Origin: Kuschelorhynchus macadamiae
Taxonomy: Eukaryota > Arthropoda > Insecta > Coleoptera > Curculionidae
Assembly: GCA_030620095.1 (NCBI GenBank)
Contig: JAUTXW010005179.1
Location: 62,001-126,000 of the forward strand
Direction: 5' to 3'
DNA length: 64,000 nucleotides
The notes beneath the pieces were generated by a model. It had not been told where the DNA came from and did not search any database. It saw only the letters and a list, made by a program, of their open reading frames with translations. The translations under genes and the position numbers were made by a program. Position 1 is the first letter of the stretch; each line of letters opens with the position of its first letter. This document shows, in pieces, positions 11,651 through 20,700 of this stretch.

Positions 11651-12601
11651 TCAATAAATTAAATGTTCTATGCACTGTCCGGCTTGTTCTTGGCACAATG
11701 TGACTCTCTCAACATGTTCTACAAACAGGTTTCGTAAATGCTGTTCTGAGATGCTATCAACGGCTCGTCTAATTCTATTTTCTAAAATTTCTAATGATAT
11801 TATAGGAGTTGGGTATACTTTTTCTTTCAGATGACACCATATAGAAAAATCAAGCGGGGTCAGGTCAGGCGACCTCGCTGACCACCGAATTGGTCCATTG
11901 GTGTCCACCAAATCGTTCATTAAAATAATTTGCAACAATCCTTGAATTATGAGCAAGGGCGCCATATTGTTGGTAAATTAAATTCTGATTTTGCTTCAAA
12001 TTATTTATAGAATGTTCATTTTCATTTTCAAGACAGTCCAAATACATTTCGCCAGTTAAAGGCTGATGGAATGCAAACATTTTGGACCAATCATGCTTAG
12101 TCCTACAACGCCCAACCAAACATTCACTCCAAAACGTTCCTGTAAGGCACCTTTTCTTATTAATCTCCGATTTTAAGGAATTGTTTTTCTATTAAACATT
12201 CCTAGATTAGTAAACCTTGATTCGTTAGAAAAAATAATTTTATGATGAAGTACAGGATTTATTCTACAATTATTTAAAAACCAATTGCAATAAATAAGTC
12301 GTTTTTGGAAGTCATTTTCAAATAGGTGATGGTGAATTTGATAACGATTTAAACCCGTGTTTCTTTAAAATTTTACTGGCACTTTCATGGGACGTATTGC
12401 ACTGCTTGCCTAATTCATGAAGGAAAGCACTTCGGTCATACTCGATGTACGCTAAAACGTTTGTTTCAACTTCTTCGTTTACTATGAAACCTCTGTCGCC
12501 ATTAGCATGAACACCTCCCATTATTTTCATTTTTTAAATCTTCTACTAGCCAATGATAATATGCATGTGAGAGAGCGTCACAATCCGGAAAGCGTTTATA
12601 G
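11651..12601 (-). pseudogene. mariner-like transposase (DUF4817-type insect family), main part
   Basis: This is a minus-strand IS630-Tc1-mariner transposase in three frame blocks. The linker/HTH part is at 12530-12318 (VNEEVETNVLAYIEYD, SASKILKKHG). The catalytic middle is at 12119-11865 (IYQQYGALAHNSRIVANYF), followed by RWSARSPDLTPLDFSIWCHL at about 11885-11820. In this family the second catalytic Asp sits in QQDGAPAHN. Here it is Tyr (QQYGALAHN), so the copy is catalytically dead besides its frameshifts. The N-terminal head lies at 15361-15480 because Sailor copy 1 has inserted in between. The C-terminal end HVERVTLCQEQAGQCIEHLI matches the family. Confidence 0.8.
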
Positions 12602-12951
12602 TATAGTGCGGGACACAAAAGAAAACAGGGCGGTCCTTAAAATAAAGGTTCATAGGCTTAAGCAAGCGGAAAAGAAAATTTGTATATCCAAATAAATTTA
12701 ATGTTATTTTATTTGTTGTAATAGTTTGCCGCTTCACCTATAAAGTGCACCAGCTAAGCGGTACGGAAAATAATCGAGGATTTAGTAAATTTCGCACTGG
12801 TCCACTTGTAATTGGGATGTGCCTACAGTCTTCATGCACTTGCCGCTAGAAGGTTCTCGCTATTTCCAGTGGCGCCTATACATTTCGAGCATTTGTTTTC
12901 ATTTCTATATAAATGCGTTGCTTGAATTTAAATTATTATTTCGAAGTAACG

Positions 12952-14053
12952 ATGGCGAGCAAAAGAGAAAAAACAATTTATCATATTTATTTATTATTTA
13001 TCATAAAAAGATAAAATTGACGATGGTGATTTTCAAGTAATTCGACGAACAATACTTCGTGCTGTAAAGAACAAAATAGATTTTCCGTGGTTTTGTTTGG
13101 CGCAAGTGCCAAAATAAAGGAAAATTGCTCGTTGAGAGACCAAATATTTTTCACTGGCGGGTGAAATATTTATCAACTGTAAGGCAATATAGGCAAGAAG
13201 GACGCAATATTGTATATCTAGACGAAACCTGGGTAGATAATGATATGTCAGTGAACAAATTGAAAGTATTACATGTGTTGTTCAGGGAATCCGCTCTAGT
13301 AGTCGCTTTATTATAGTTCATGCTGGCTCAGAAGCCGGATTTGTTCCAGGTGCTGATTTAGTTTTTCGATCGGGACTAACAGCTGGAGACTATCATAGAC
13401 AGATGAATAGACATAATTTTGAAAAGCGGTTGCTCGAGAAGCTTCTACCTAACATTCCTCCAAAATCAGTCTTGGTAATGGATAATGCGTCTTATCATTC
13501 TCACGTAGAAGATAAAGTGCCAACTAAATACTCTACAAAAGCTCATATGATATCGTGGCTTAAATCGAACAATCTTGTATGTGATCCAACATGGAGAAAA
13601 TATCAGTTATATGAAGTAATATCAGCCAACAAGCCTAGAGAAAAAAGGTGTAAAATTGATGATCTTTTACGTAACCTCGGTCATATACCTTTAAGGCTGC
13701 CTCCATACATGTGCGACCTCAACCCTATTGAACTTGCATGGGCAGGAGTAAAAAAATATATTCGAGAGCGCAGCACCGGCAAACTTTCAATTAAAAATTT
13801 AGATAAAATAACATTAGAAGCGATTGACTCAAAATCGGCTGAAAATTTCAAATCTTATTTTAAACATGTTCGTTCTATTGAAGATAAATACTGGGAAGTG
13901 GATGGCAAAATTGAAACGGTTATTCATGATTTATTTATCACACTGGGATCTTTAAGTAGTGACGACGAAACCTCATCATTTTCAGGGGGAGGGAACGATT
14001 TAGAAGGAATCGAACCATTAGAATCACAGCCGTCAACGTCAAAAATGGCTTAG
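12952..14053 (+). pseudogene. DD82E transposase (Sailor copy 1)
   Basis: The start ATG at 12952 (MASKREKTI) corresponds to that of copy 3. About 200 bp of the N-terminal DNA-binding part is deleted, and another stretch near 13060-13095 is missing. The catalytic core remains: IVYLDETWVDND near 13210-13245 (first Asp), VLVMDNASYHSH at 13470-13505 (second Asp) and LNPIELAWAGVKKYI near 13720-13760 (Glu). Exactly 82 residues separate the second Asp from the Glu, the signature of the DD82E (Sailor) group. A frame break lies near 13290-13400. The C-terminus is acidic and Ser-rich (LGSLSSDDETSSFSGGGND). Confidence 0.85.
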
Positions 14054-14225
14054 TTTTTTTTCGTATATTTTGTAAAATTCATAAAATAGCTGTCAATAAA
14101 CTGCTTCAATATAATGAATTTTCTGTTCAATACTGGGTGTCAAAAAATATCTAATATGCAATATTAATATTTGAAAAACTACAGAACTCATATTTTTCCA
14201 AAATTAACACATCAATGTAGTTATA

Positions 14226-14962
14226 GTAGGGGAGCCAGCACTGATTCCAGTGGACAAGATTTATCAAAATTTTAACTTATGCAGTTCGACTTTGCGCTAT
14301 TCGAGTATGCCAAAAGTGTCTCCGTCTGTCATATTACTTTGTACAGGGGGCGTCATTGTGAAGTACTATACAGGGCGTTTCCTAATTGCGTGCTAATGTT
14401 AAAGAGGGTGATTCTTGGACTTTTTTAAGAAAAAAGTTTAATATAAACCTAAAAGTCTTAACTTTGGAGATACAGGGTTTTAAAAAAACCTTTTTTTAAA
14501 ATCCTGATTCTAATGCTATTATAGATAAATAACTGTGAAATTTGATACACGTCTTTTATGCATAAAAGGGCATTTTTTATTAACAATCAATTTTTGAAAC
14601 TTCTACCAGTGGCGTACATATGTAATTAACCTGGGTAAATCCGTATGCTTTTTAATGCGTAGAAGACGTGACAGCTATAGCATCAGAATTGGGATGAAAA
14701 AAATTTTTTCTTTTTAAACTTTACCATCCTGTATCTCAAAAGTTAAGACTTTTAGGACATAAAAACACCCCCTTTAACATCAGCACGCAATTAGAAAGCG
14801 CCCTATATAGTACCTCACAATGACGGCCCCTGTATAAAGTAATATGACAAACGGAGACAGGTGGCCTTTTTTGGCATAGCCGAGTAGCCCAAAGTCGAAC
14901 TGCATAAATTAAAATTTTGATAAATCTCGTTCATTGGATCTGATGCTGGCTGCCCTTGTAAA
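14226..14962. repeat. foldback (inverted-repeat) element in Sailor copy 1
   Basis: Two arms of roughly 280 bp face each other. The left arm begins GGGGAGCCAGCACTGATTCC (14229), and the right arm ends with the complement of GGGCAGCCAGCATCAGATCC near 14955. Within the arms, cagggcgtttcctaattgcg (14371) pairs with cgcaattagaaagcgccct near 14785. The same structure lies at the same place in Sailor copy 3 (54137-54895) and as a shortened core in copy 2 (about 22458-22810). It was therefore present in the common ancestor of the three copies. Confidence 0.8.
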
Positions 14963-15149
14963 ATCTGGACTTGTAAATCGTGTATCACTATACTGGGTGG
15001 TCCAATAATAGTGGACGTACGCAGTAGCCCGGGAACCGTTAATGACAGAACTCAAGAAAAAATATATTTATAGGTAAATCGATCAAGAAAATCAAACTTA
15101 AATCATTTTAAAATTCGAAAGTTCGCCGTTTTTGCAATACAAGAAATAT

Positions 15150-15358
15150 AGAAGCGCGGTACACGAAAGAAAACAGACAAATATAGATAAAGGTTCATTA
15201 AGCATAGTTACATTTTTTAATTACCTGAAGTGCATATAGTCAAAAAGGAGTGCCATATTATTTGAAGAACGACGGGAAACTACTGGTTTAAAGAGATTTC
15301 TTGGCCAACCTTCCTAAACCGATTGACTCCGCCCGGTTTTCTTTCGTGTCCCGCACTT
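15150..15358. repeat. internal duplicate of Sailor terminal repeat
   Basis: The stretch beginning gcgcggtacacgaaagaaaa (15155) resembles the 5' terminus of Sailor (gtgcgggacacaaaagaaaa at 12607), including the following ataaaggttca block. Together with the real 3' terminus it forms a miniature element of about 205 bp. Copy 2 has the same arrangement (about 22870-23077). In copy 3 it is mostly deleted (about 55040-55168). Confidence 0.7.
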
Positions 15359-15360
15359 TA

Positions 15361-15480
15361 TAATCTTTCTGCGACTGTAGAATTTTTACGACATTCCCAT
15401 AAATAAGGAGCATAATTTTGACGTTTCTGGTTAAATCTAATAAAAATTATAATGTCATCCCTATGCAATTGTTTATAAGG
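15361..15480 (-). pseudogene. mariner-like transposase, N-terminal head (DUF4817-like)
   Basis: This is the N-terminal part of the gene that continues at 12601. On the minus strand it reads MLLIYGNV then a frame change to STVAERL. After Sailor is skipped, the gene goes on with KRFPDCDALSHAYYHW (12600-12550). This matches the insect DUF4817-type head (M-L-IYG...A-RLY-RFPD). The fit across the Sailor insertion shows the two blocks were one gene. Confidence 0.7.
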
Positions 15481-15589
15481 CCTCTTACTTAAATTAATAC
15501 TACTTCTGATTTTTTTTCGACTTCCTAAAATAAGATTTGATTTGAGTTGACTTAATATAATATCAGATCAGATAAATGAGCAGATTATA

Positions 15590-15860
15590 ATTTCGTTAAA
15601 GATTTTTTTAAATATTAATTTATATCGTCTACCCTATATAAGTTAGTCAATAAATAACAATGGTGGTAATTACCTTCTTTTATTTAGGGTCGAGGTAATA
15701 AAAGTAACTAAATTGGTATATAAACAGCTCTCCGCATAGAATAATAATTTTTAAGGCTATTATTAATAATGCTTATTGTTAAATATTATAGGCTGTATAT
15801 ATTATGGTGTATGTATTAGCACCAAAGTAAAGCTACGAGTACCATAAATAATTTAAATGT
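15590..15860. repeat. dispersed repeat R1, copy 1
   Basis: About 250 bp are shared in direct orientation with 24890-25120. The shared blocks include ttttatttagggtcgaggta, aattggtatat, ttttaaggctattatt, ataggctg and tattagcacca. No open frame or inverted termini were found. It may be a small non-autonomous element or part of a larger one. The rest of 15481-16123 is AT-rich with nothing recognised. Confidence 0.7.
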
Positions 15861-16263
15861 ATCTTGAAATATATAGGAAAGTCTAAAAATTGGACAACCA
15901 GGCATGTTACTTTTTAAATCGAACTCTCTAATCTGTTGTTTACTGAAATAATGAAAATAACTTTCATTTTTAAAATAAAACAGTTGGTTTTAAAAGGTAA
16001 ACAAACCCTATAATTGGCGTGATATAGATAACTAATGAATAGGTGTAAACACTTTTTGTAATTTAAATAAGATCGCATGAAGTCAAAAGTAAAACTTGGT
16101 GTATAATAAATAATTTCAATGTACGAGGCAGAGTCAAAAAAAAAACTTTAAAAACGGAGTTAAACTGAATTTATTAAAGCAATATTAAAAATAAGTATGT
16201 CATTTTGCGGCGTATTCTTCATTATGTTCTATGCCTCTCTGCCTCCACCGTTTGGAAAGTGCT

Positions 16264-17142
16264 TCAGAGCCCGAAGAAAAAAAAATCATTTGGGCGTGTG
16301 CATAACCACTTATGTACCGCCTGGATCATTTCATTACTTTGAAATTTTTTTCCACTTAATGTCTCTTTAGGTTGACCAAAGACACGATAATCGCTTGGGG
16401 CGAGGTCAGGGAAATAAGGAGGTTGTGGTAGACACTCAAACTTTAAATCTTGGATGGTTGCAGCAGTTGCACGCTCAGTATGTGGCCCCGCATTGTCGAG
16501 TTGCAAAAAAATTCCTTTACTCAGAGATCCTCACCCTTTGGTTCTGATGCCTGGTTTGAGACAGTTCTTCAGAAGTTCTTAGTATGTGGGACTTGTAACA
16601 GTGACTCCACTAGGCATGTGTACAAAATTACCCTATTTGCGTCCCAAAAAAGAGTCAGCATAACCTTTCCTGCCGATAACTGTGTACGAAATTTTTTGAG
16701 TTTTGGCGAAGAAGGGTGGCGCCATTCTTTGCCTGTTCTTTTGGTTTCAGGTTGATGATAGTGCACCCACGACTCACCTACAGTCAATACTCTTGTCAGA
16801 AAAGCGTCTCCTTCTTCTTCACACCGACGCAAAAGTTCTCCACATGCATCAACGCGTCGTTGTTTCAGTTCTGGGGTCAATTTCTTTAGCACCCTTCTTG
16901 CTGACACTTTATGGAAATTGAGAATATCGTGAATAATGTGGTGCACAGAACCACGACTTATTTCCGAAACTGCAGCAATTTCATCCAGGATGATACGATG
17001 ATTTTCTTTTACTAAGGCTTCAAGAATTTGCTATTCCAGGTCGGTGAGAATCAGCTACGGAAGTGAGTCCGTTTTTAAATTTCTTTCTCCATTCATATAC
17101 CTACTTGCTGGAGTTACAAACATGAATTTCCATATTGTATCT
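16264..17142 (-). pseudogene. mariner transposase (D,D34D type)
   Basis: This is a minus-strand mariner transposase. The HTH region near 17100-16930 reads YEWRKKFKNGLTSV and then EIAAVSEISRGSVHHIIHDI. The catalytic domain has VGESWVHYHQPETKRTGKEW near 16780, MQLDNAGPHTERAT at 16506-16465 and LPQPPYFPDLAPSDYRVFG near 16420-16375. Mariners normally have GDE(T/S)W at the first site. Here Asp is replaced (VGESW), so the first catalytic Asp is lost. A frame break lies between 16569 and 16506. The N-terminal 80 or so codons lie beyond hAT copy B, right of 19764. Confidence 0.85.
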
Positions 17143-17150
17143 TCATTCTT

Positions 17151-19756
17151 AGGGGCGTGCAGCAAGGGAAGCAGTGCAAATATTACAAAACATCTTCTAA
17201 AATGTAATTTTTGAAATAGGAAACCATTAATTTAGTTTATATTAAAAATGCTAAAATATTATCTTAATTATCAAGCCCATAATAAATGCGGCCTTGACTC
17301 CGACCGATCGACAATAGAAAATGGAATAGAACCTATGCCTCTCTGCAGCCAAGTCCTGTATGCTTGATTTCCTGTGAATCGAGCCAGAGGTTATTGAACT
17401 TTCTACCGGCTGTTTGCAATTTTTGCATTTCAGTCGCGTGCTTTAAGTGAGGGCGGAAGCTATCGTTGGAGCAGGTTCTTTGTTTGAACGGCTATCCGTG
17501 TGTTGTGTGATACGTACGTCGCGTGGTGCATGGTGCGATATGGAAGACATATATATAGATATGCAAATACCGTCAACTTCGGCTGTCGGTAATAACGTTG
17601 AAAATGTTGGAGAATTTAGTAAGAAGAGTGTGTGTGAATGTGTGGTGTGTGTCTTAATAATAAAGGGATTTTCAAATAATGTCCAAAGAATGGGCAAAAC
17701 CGCCTATGAAAAATCTACCCACAAAAATGAAAAACTGTATTAGACATTTTTATCCGGGAAAACAATATGAACAATTTAAATGGCTAATAGGGTTTGAAAA
17801 TATAAGTAAATTATTTTGTTGGCCATGTTTACTTTTTGAAAATGAAAAAGGTCTCTGGAATAAAACTGGTTTTTCCGATTTAAACAATTTCTATAAAGCT
17901 GTAAAAAGACATATTATGTCCAAAGCGCATTTGCACGCCGTCATAAAAAAAAGTCTTCGGCAGAACCAGAATTGAACACGCCCTTAATAAACAGTTGGAA
18001 ATTAGTCACCGCCAACACAATGAACTAGTCAATAAAAATAGGCAAATATTAAGAAGACTTATTGATGTTGTTTTTTTTCTCGGACAGCACGAATTGGGAT
18101 TTAGAGGTCATGACGAAACAAGGGTTTCTTCAAATAGAGGACATTTTCAAGATTTACTTAGTTTAATGGCTAAATATGATGATTGCTTAAAATATCATTT
18201 AGAGCAGTCTAGCGTTTTTCGCGGAACGTCGAATCGAATTCAGAATGATTTAATTTCCGCTGTTGCAACCATTATTCTAAAAAGAATTAAGCAGGAGATT
18301 GGCGAGGCGCGGTTCATTGCTATTGTCCTGGACGAAACAACTGATATCACTAATTTTAGCCAATTATCTATAGTAATAAGCTACGTTAAAACAGACGGAA
18401 GTATTCAAGAGCGATTTTTAAGTTTTAAGAATGTGTCCGAAAATCGTACAGCAGATGCATTATATACCGTAGTTTATAACGTTACTAAAGAAAGTAATGG
18501 AGATAAAAAATTAGTTGCTCAAAGCTATGCTGGAGCTGCAGTGATGGCAGAACAATTAGGGGGTGTGCAAGCTAAAGTTCGAGAAACTTTCCCAAGTGCT
18601 GTGTTTGTCCATTGTTTTGCTCATAAATTAAATTTAGTTTTATCCCAGTCCATCACATTAAAGTGTGTAAAGTATTTTTCGTTACTTTAAGTGGCATGGC
18701 TGCTTTTTTTTCCAAGTCAACAAAACGTACACAATCTTTGGACTCCATTGTCCACAAACGATTGCCCAAAGTGCTCCTACTAGGTGGAACTATAATGGAA
18801 GACTTGTGTTAACAATATCTGAAAATCGTGAATCACTGATTGAACTATTTGAGAATATAATAGAAAATAATGAAACGTGGGACTCAGAAGCAATAAATAG
18901 TTCTAGGGGGTTTTTGGACTGTTTGAAAAGAGATTTTAATTTTAATTATTTGCTTAACATATTTTCAGAAATATTTCCATTATTAGACAATGTTTTTAAT
19001 ATATTACAAACTAAAACAAATGATATTGCTTTTTGCCTAAAAAAAAGTGGATTATTTTAAGTTCACGTTAAGCCAAAAAAGAGATGACTTTGACCTATTT
19101 TGGGAGAAAACTATGACGTTAAATGTAGAGCCACAAGCCAAGCGTCTTCGAACAGACAAGGTGGGAGATGTTCAAACATCATACAGACGCCTCTTTTATG
19201 AAATAATCGATCAAATTCAGCAACAAATAAACTATAGATTTAACGGTTTAAATGATTTTAAATTCCTCGAGCTCTGCAATTTTGTTGCATTTAAAGGAAA
19301 AAGTTTTCCAGAAGATGCGTTTAAATCTCTTCTTCTTCATTGTGGCTAGTTCTTCGACCGAGTGTTACTGCGATCTGAACTAAAAGTGATTTACGAAACT
19401 GATGACATTAGCGCAAAAAATAACGCTAAGGAACTAATGCAGTTTTTAAAAGACGAGGAGCTGAAAGATGCCTACACCGAAGTGTCGAAATTGTGTGAAT
19501 TAGTATTGACAATACATGCCACAAGTTCATCAGTAGAGTGCAATTTTTCAACACTTAAACGTATAAAAAATTTCTGAGATATTCAACGGGGCAGGAGAGA
19601 CTTTCGCATACATCGGTGTTGTCCATTGCAAATAAACTTTTCCAAAATATTTCATTGACGAATTTGCAAAAAATGATCGAAGAATGGAATTACATTACAA
19701 ATAGGTGAGTTTCTAAAAATTGCTTCCCTTTCTTAAAATTTCGCCGCACGCCACTG
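17151..19756 (+). mobile_element. hAT transposon copy B, inside the mariner
   Basis: The left terminus is AGGGGCGTGCAGCAAGGGA, and the right terminus ends GCCGCACGCCACTG at 19756, its imperfect inverse. The flanks TCATTCTT (17143-17150) and TCATTCTA (19757-19764) agree in 7 of 8 bases, fitting an old hAT target duplication. It shares its whole length with copies A and C. The first C of the terminus seems lost. Confidence 0.9.
17540..19704 (+). pseudogene. hAT transposase, TTF-finger/DUF4371 type (copy B)
   Basis: The start ATG at 17540 (MEDIYID) is the equivalent of copy C's. The TTF-type finger is at 17800-17945 (FCWPCLLFENEKGLWNKTGF, then KRHIMSKAHLHAV). The DUF4371 core has FIAIVLDETTDITNFSQLSI near 18310-18365 and FVHCFAHKLNLVLSQS near 18605-18650. 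The C-terminal dimerisation motif is at about 19500-19570 (TSSSVECNFSTLKRIKNF). Lesions include a 28-base deletion between TTCAA repeats near 17670, frameshifts near 17970, 18690, 19050 and 19350, and altered splice-like ends. The stop is at 19702-19704. hAT elements of this group use a dimerising C-terminus to assemble the transpososome. Confidence 0.85.
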
Positions 19757-20017
19757 TCATTCTACGATTAATATCTATTGATTTTAGGCCTCTACTGTGC
19801 AAGAAACGAAGAACGCTGCTCCTTTCTAGTGAAGTGCTCCAGTGGAGTTGCCATTTTTAAAATGTCAGTCTCACAACACTTTCAATTTCTTCCTACGATA
19901 TGTCACTAACAGAGCTTTCTAGATTTCAAAAATAATATATCTGCCAACTTTCCAGATAAGGTTCTGTTTCGTTCATTTTTTAGGGTACTTTTAAGGTTTT
20001 CATTTGACTCTGCCTCG

Positions 20018-20500
20018 TATATTGCATGTAAAAGAAAAAAGATAATAACGATTATATATGAACAGCATCAGAAATTAATGTAAATGAAAACTGATGAAAA
20101 CGAAGTTGAGAATAGATTTAACGAATATTTCTGTAGTGTAGGTGAGAATTTGGTAAACAGAATGGTTTTACCGTTAAGGACTTTACTAATTGCTAATCAT
20201 CTAATACTGTCAGAACAATGTGCAAACATCAAACCAACAGTTTGGTGTTGCACCAAAATAGTTACGGTTAGCTAATCGCAATTATCAATTATTTCTCGCG
20301 TGCACTAAGGTTTTCTTTCGTATTTGTAATTTTGAATTTGCTTGTAATTAAAATAATATGAGCGATCTTTCTCCTCACAACAGTTTGAAATGTAGGAATT
20401 TTCTTATTCGGATACAGATTTTAGAAGACGCTTTTTACTTCTCTCGTAAGAGAGAGGTATTGTACCTCCCCCGTTATAAATCTTTCCTTTTATTAGTAAT
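20018..20500 (+). pseudogene. non-LTR retrotransposon linker fragment and spacer
   Basis: A short plus-strand stretch (20084-20165) reads NEVENRFNEYFCSVGENLVN. This fits the segment before the polymerase of Jockey-like elements (RFN-YF--VG-NL). It is too short to place in a clade. The DNA to 20500 is otherwise unassigned; ctctcgtaagagagaggtat at 20443 is a short palindrome. Confidence 0.45.
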
Positions 20501-20700
20501 AGTGAAGTGTGACCCAATCTAGTTCAGTACATAGTCATTTAGTAACACATGCCTATATACTGACTTTTAAATCATTTTTATTTATCGCCATTTTGTTAAA
20601 TCATATACTATGTATTCCACACTTAATTTTTGGGCATAATTAAAAATAAATTCAATAATTAATTTTTATATTAACACACACCGCCCTTTTGTTATATCAT
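20500..20700 (+). repeat. GCCGCC-repeat family, left fragment interrupted by Sailor copy 2
   Basis: This stretch matches 39988-40160 block by block (gaatagtgaagtgtgaccca, tagtcatttagtaacaca, gggcataatt, accgcc.ttttgtta). After Sailor copy 2, the same repeat resumes at about 23080 (tatcatatttaatttttctg), matching 40190-40220. The repeat was therefore in place before Sailor copy 2 landed. Confidence 0.75.

Larger units (their letters stand above)
12604..15358 (+). mobile_element. Sailor-type (DD82E) transposon copy 1
   Basis: This is a 2,755-bp IS630-Tc1-mariner element. Its terminal inverted repeats are (T/A)AGTGCGGGACAC followed by AAAAGAAAAC on the left and the reverse complement ending CACTT at 15358. 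TA lies directly outside both ends (12602-12603 and 15359-15360), the expected duplication. It sits inside the mariner-like gene that reads 15480-11651. Behind the transposase gene it carries a long foldback structure (14226-14962) and a second copy of the terminal repeat (about 15150). Copies 2 and 3 share this plan. Confidence 0.85.
16124..20017 (-). mobile_element. classical mariner, split by hAT copy B
   Basis: The termini are inverted: CGAGGCAGAGTCAAA at 16124 and its reverse complement ending at 20017. Each is flanked by TA (16122-16123 and 20018-20019). Subtracting hAT copy B and its target duplication leaves about 1.28 kb, the normal length of a mariner. The right arm (19765-20017) holds the start region of the transposase gene, which reads leftwards. 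Confidence 0.9.

Noticed and set aside
16450..16921. Plus-strand frames over the mariner
   Set aside because: They are antisense to the clear mariner catalytic blocks.
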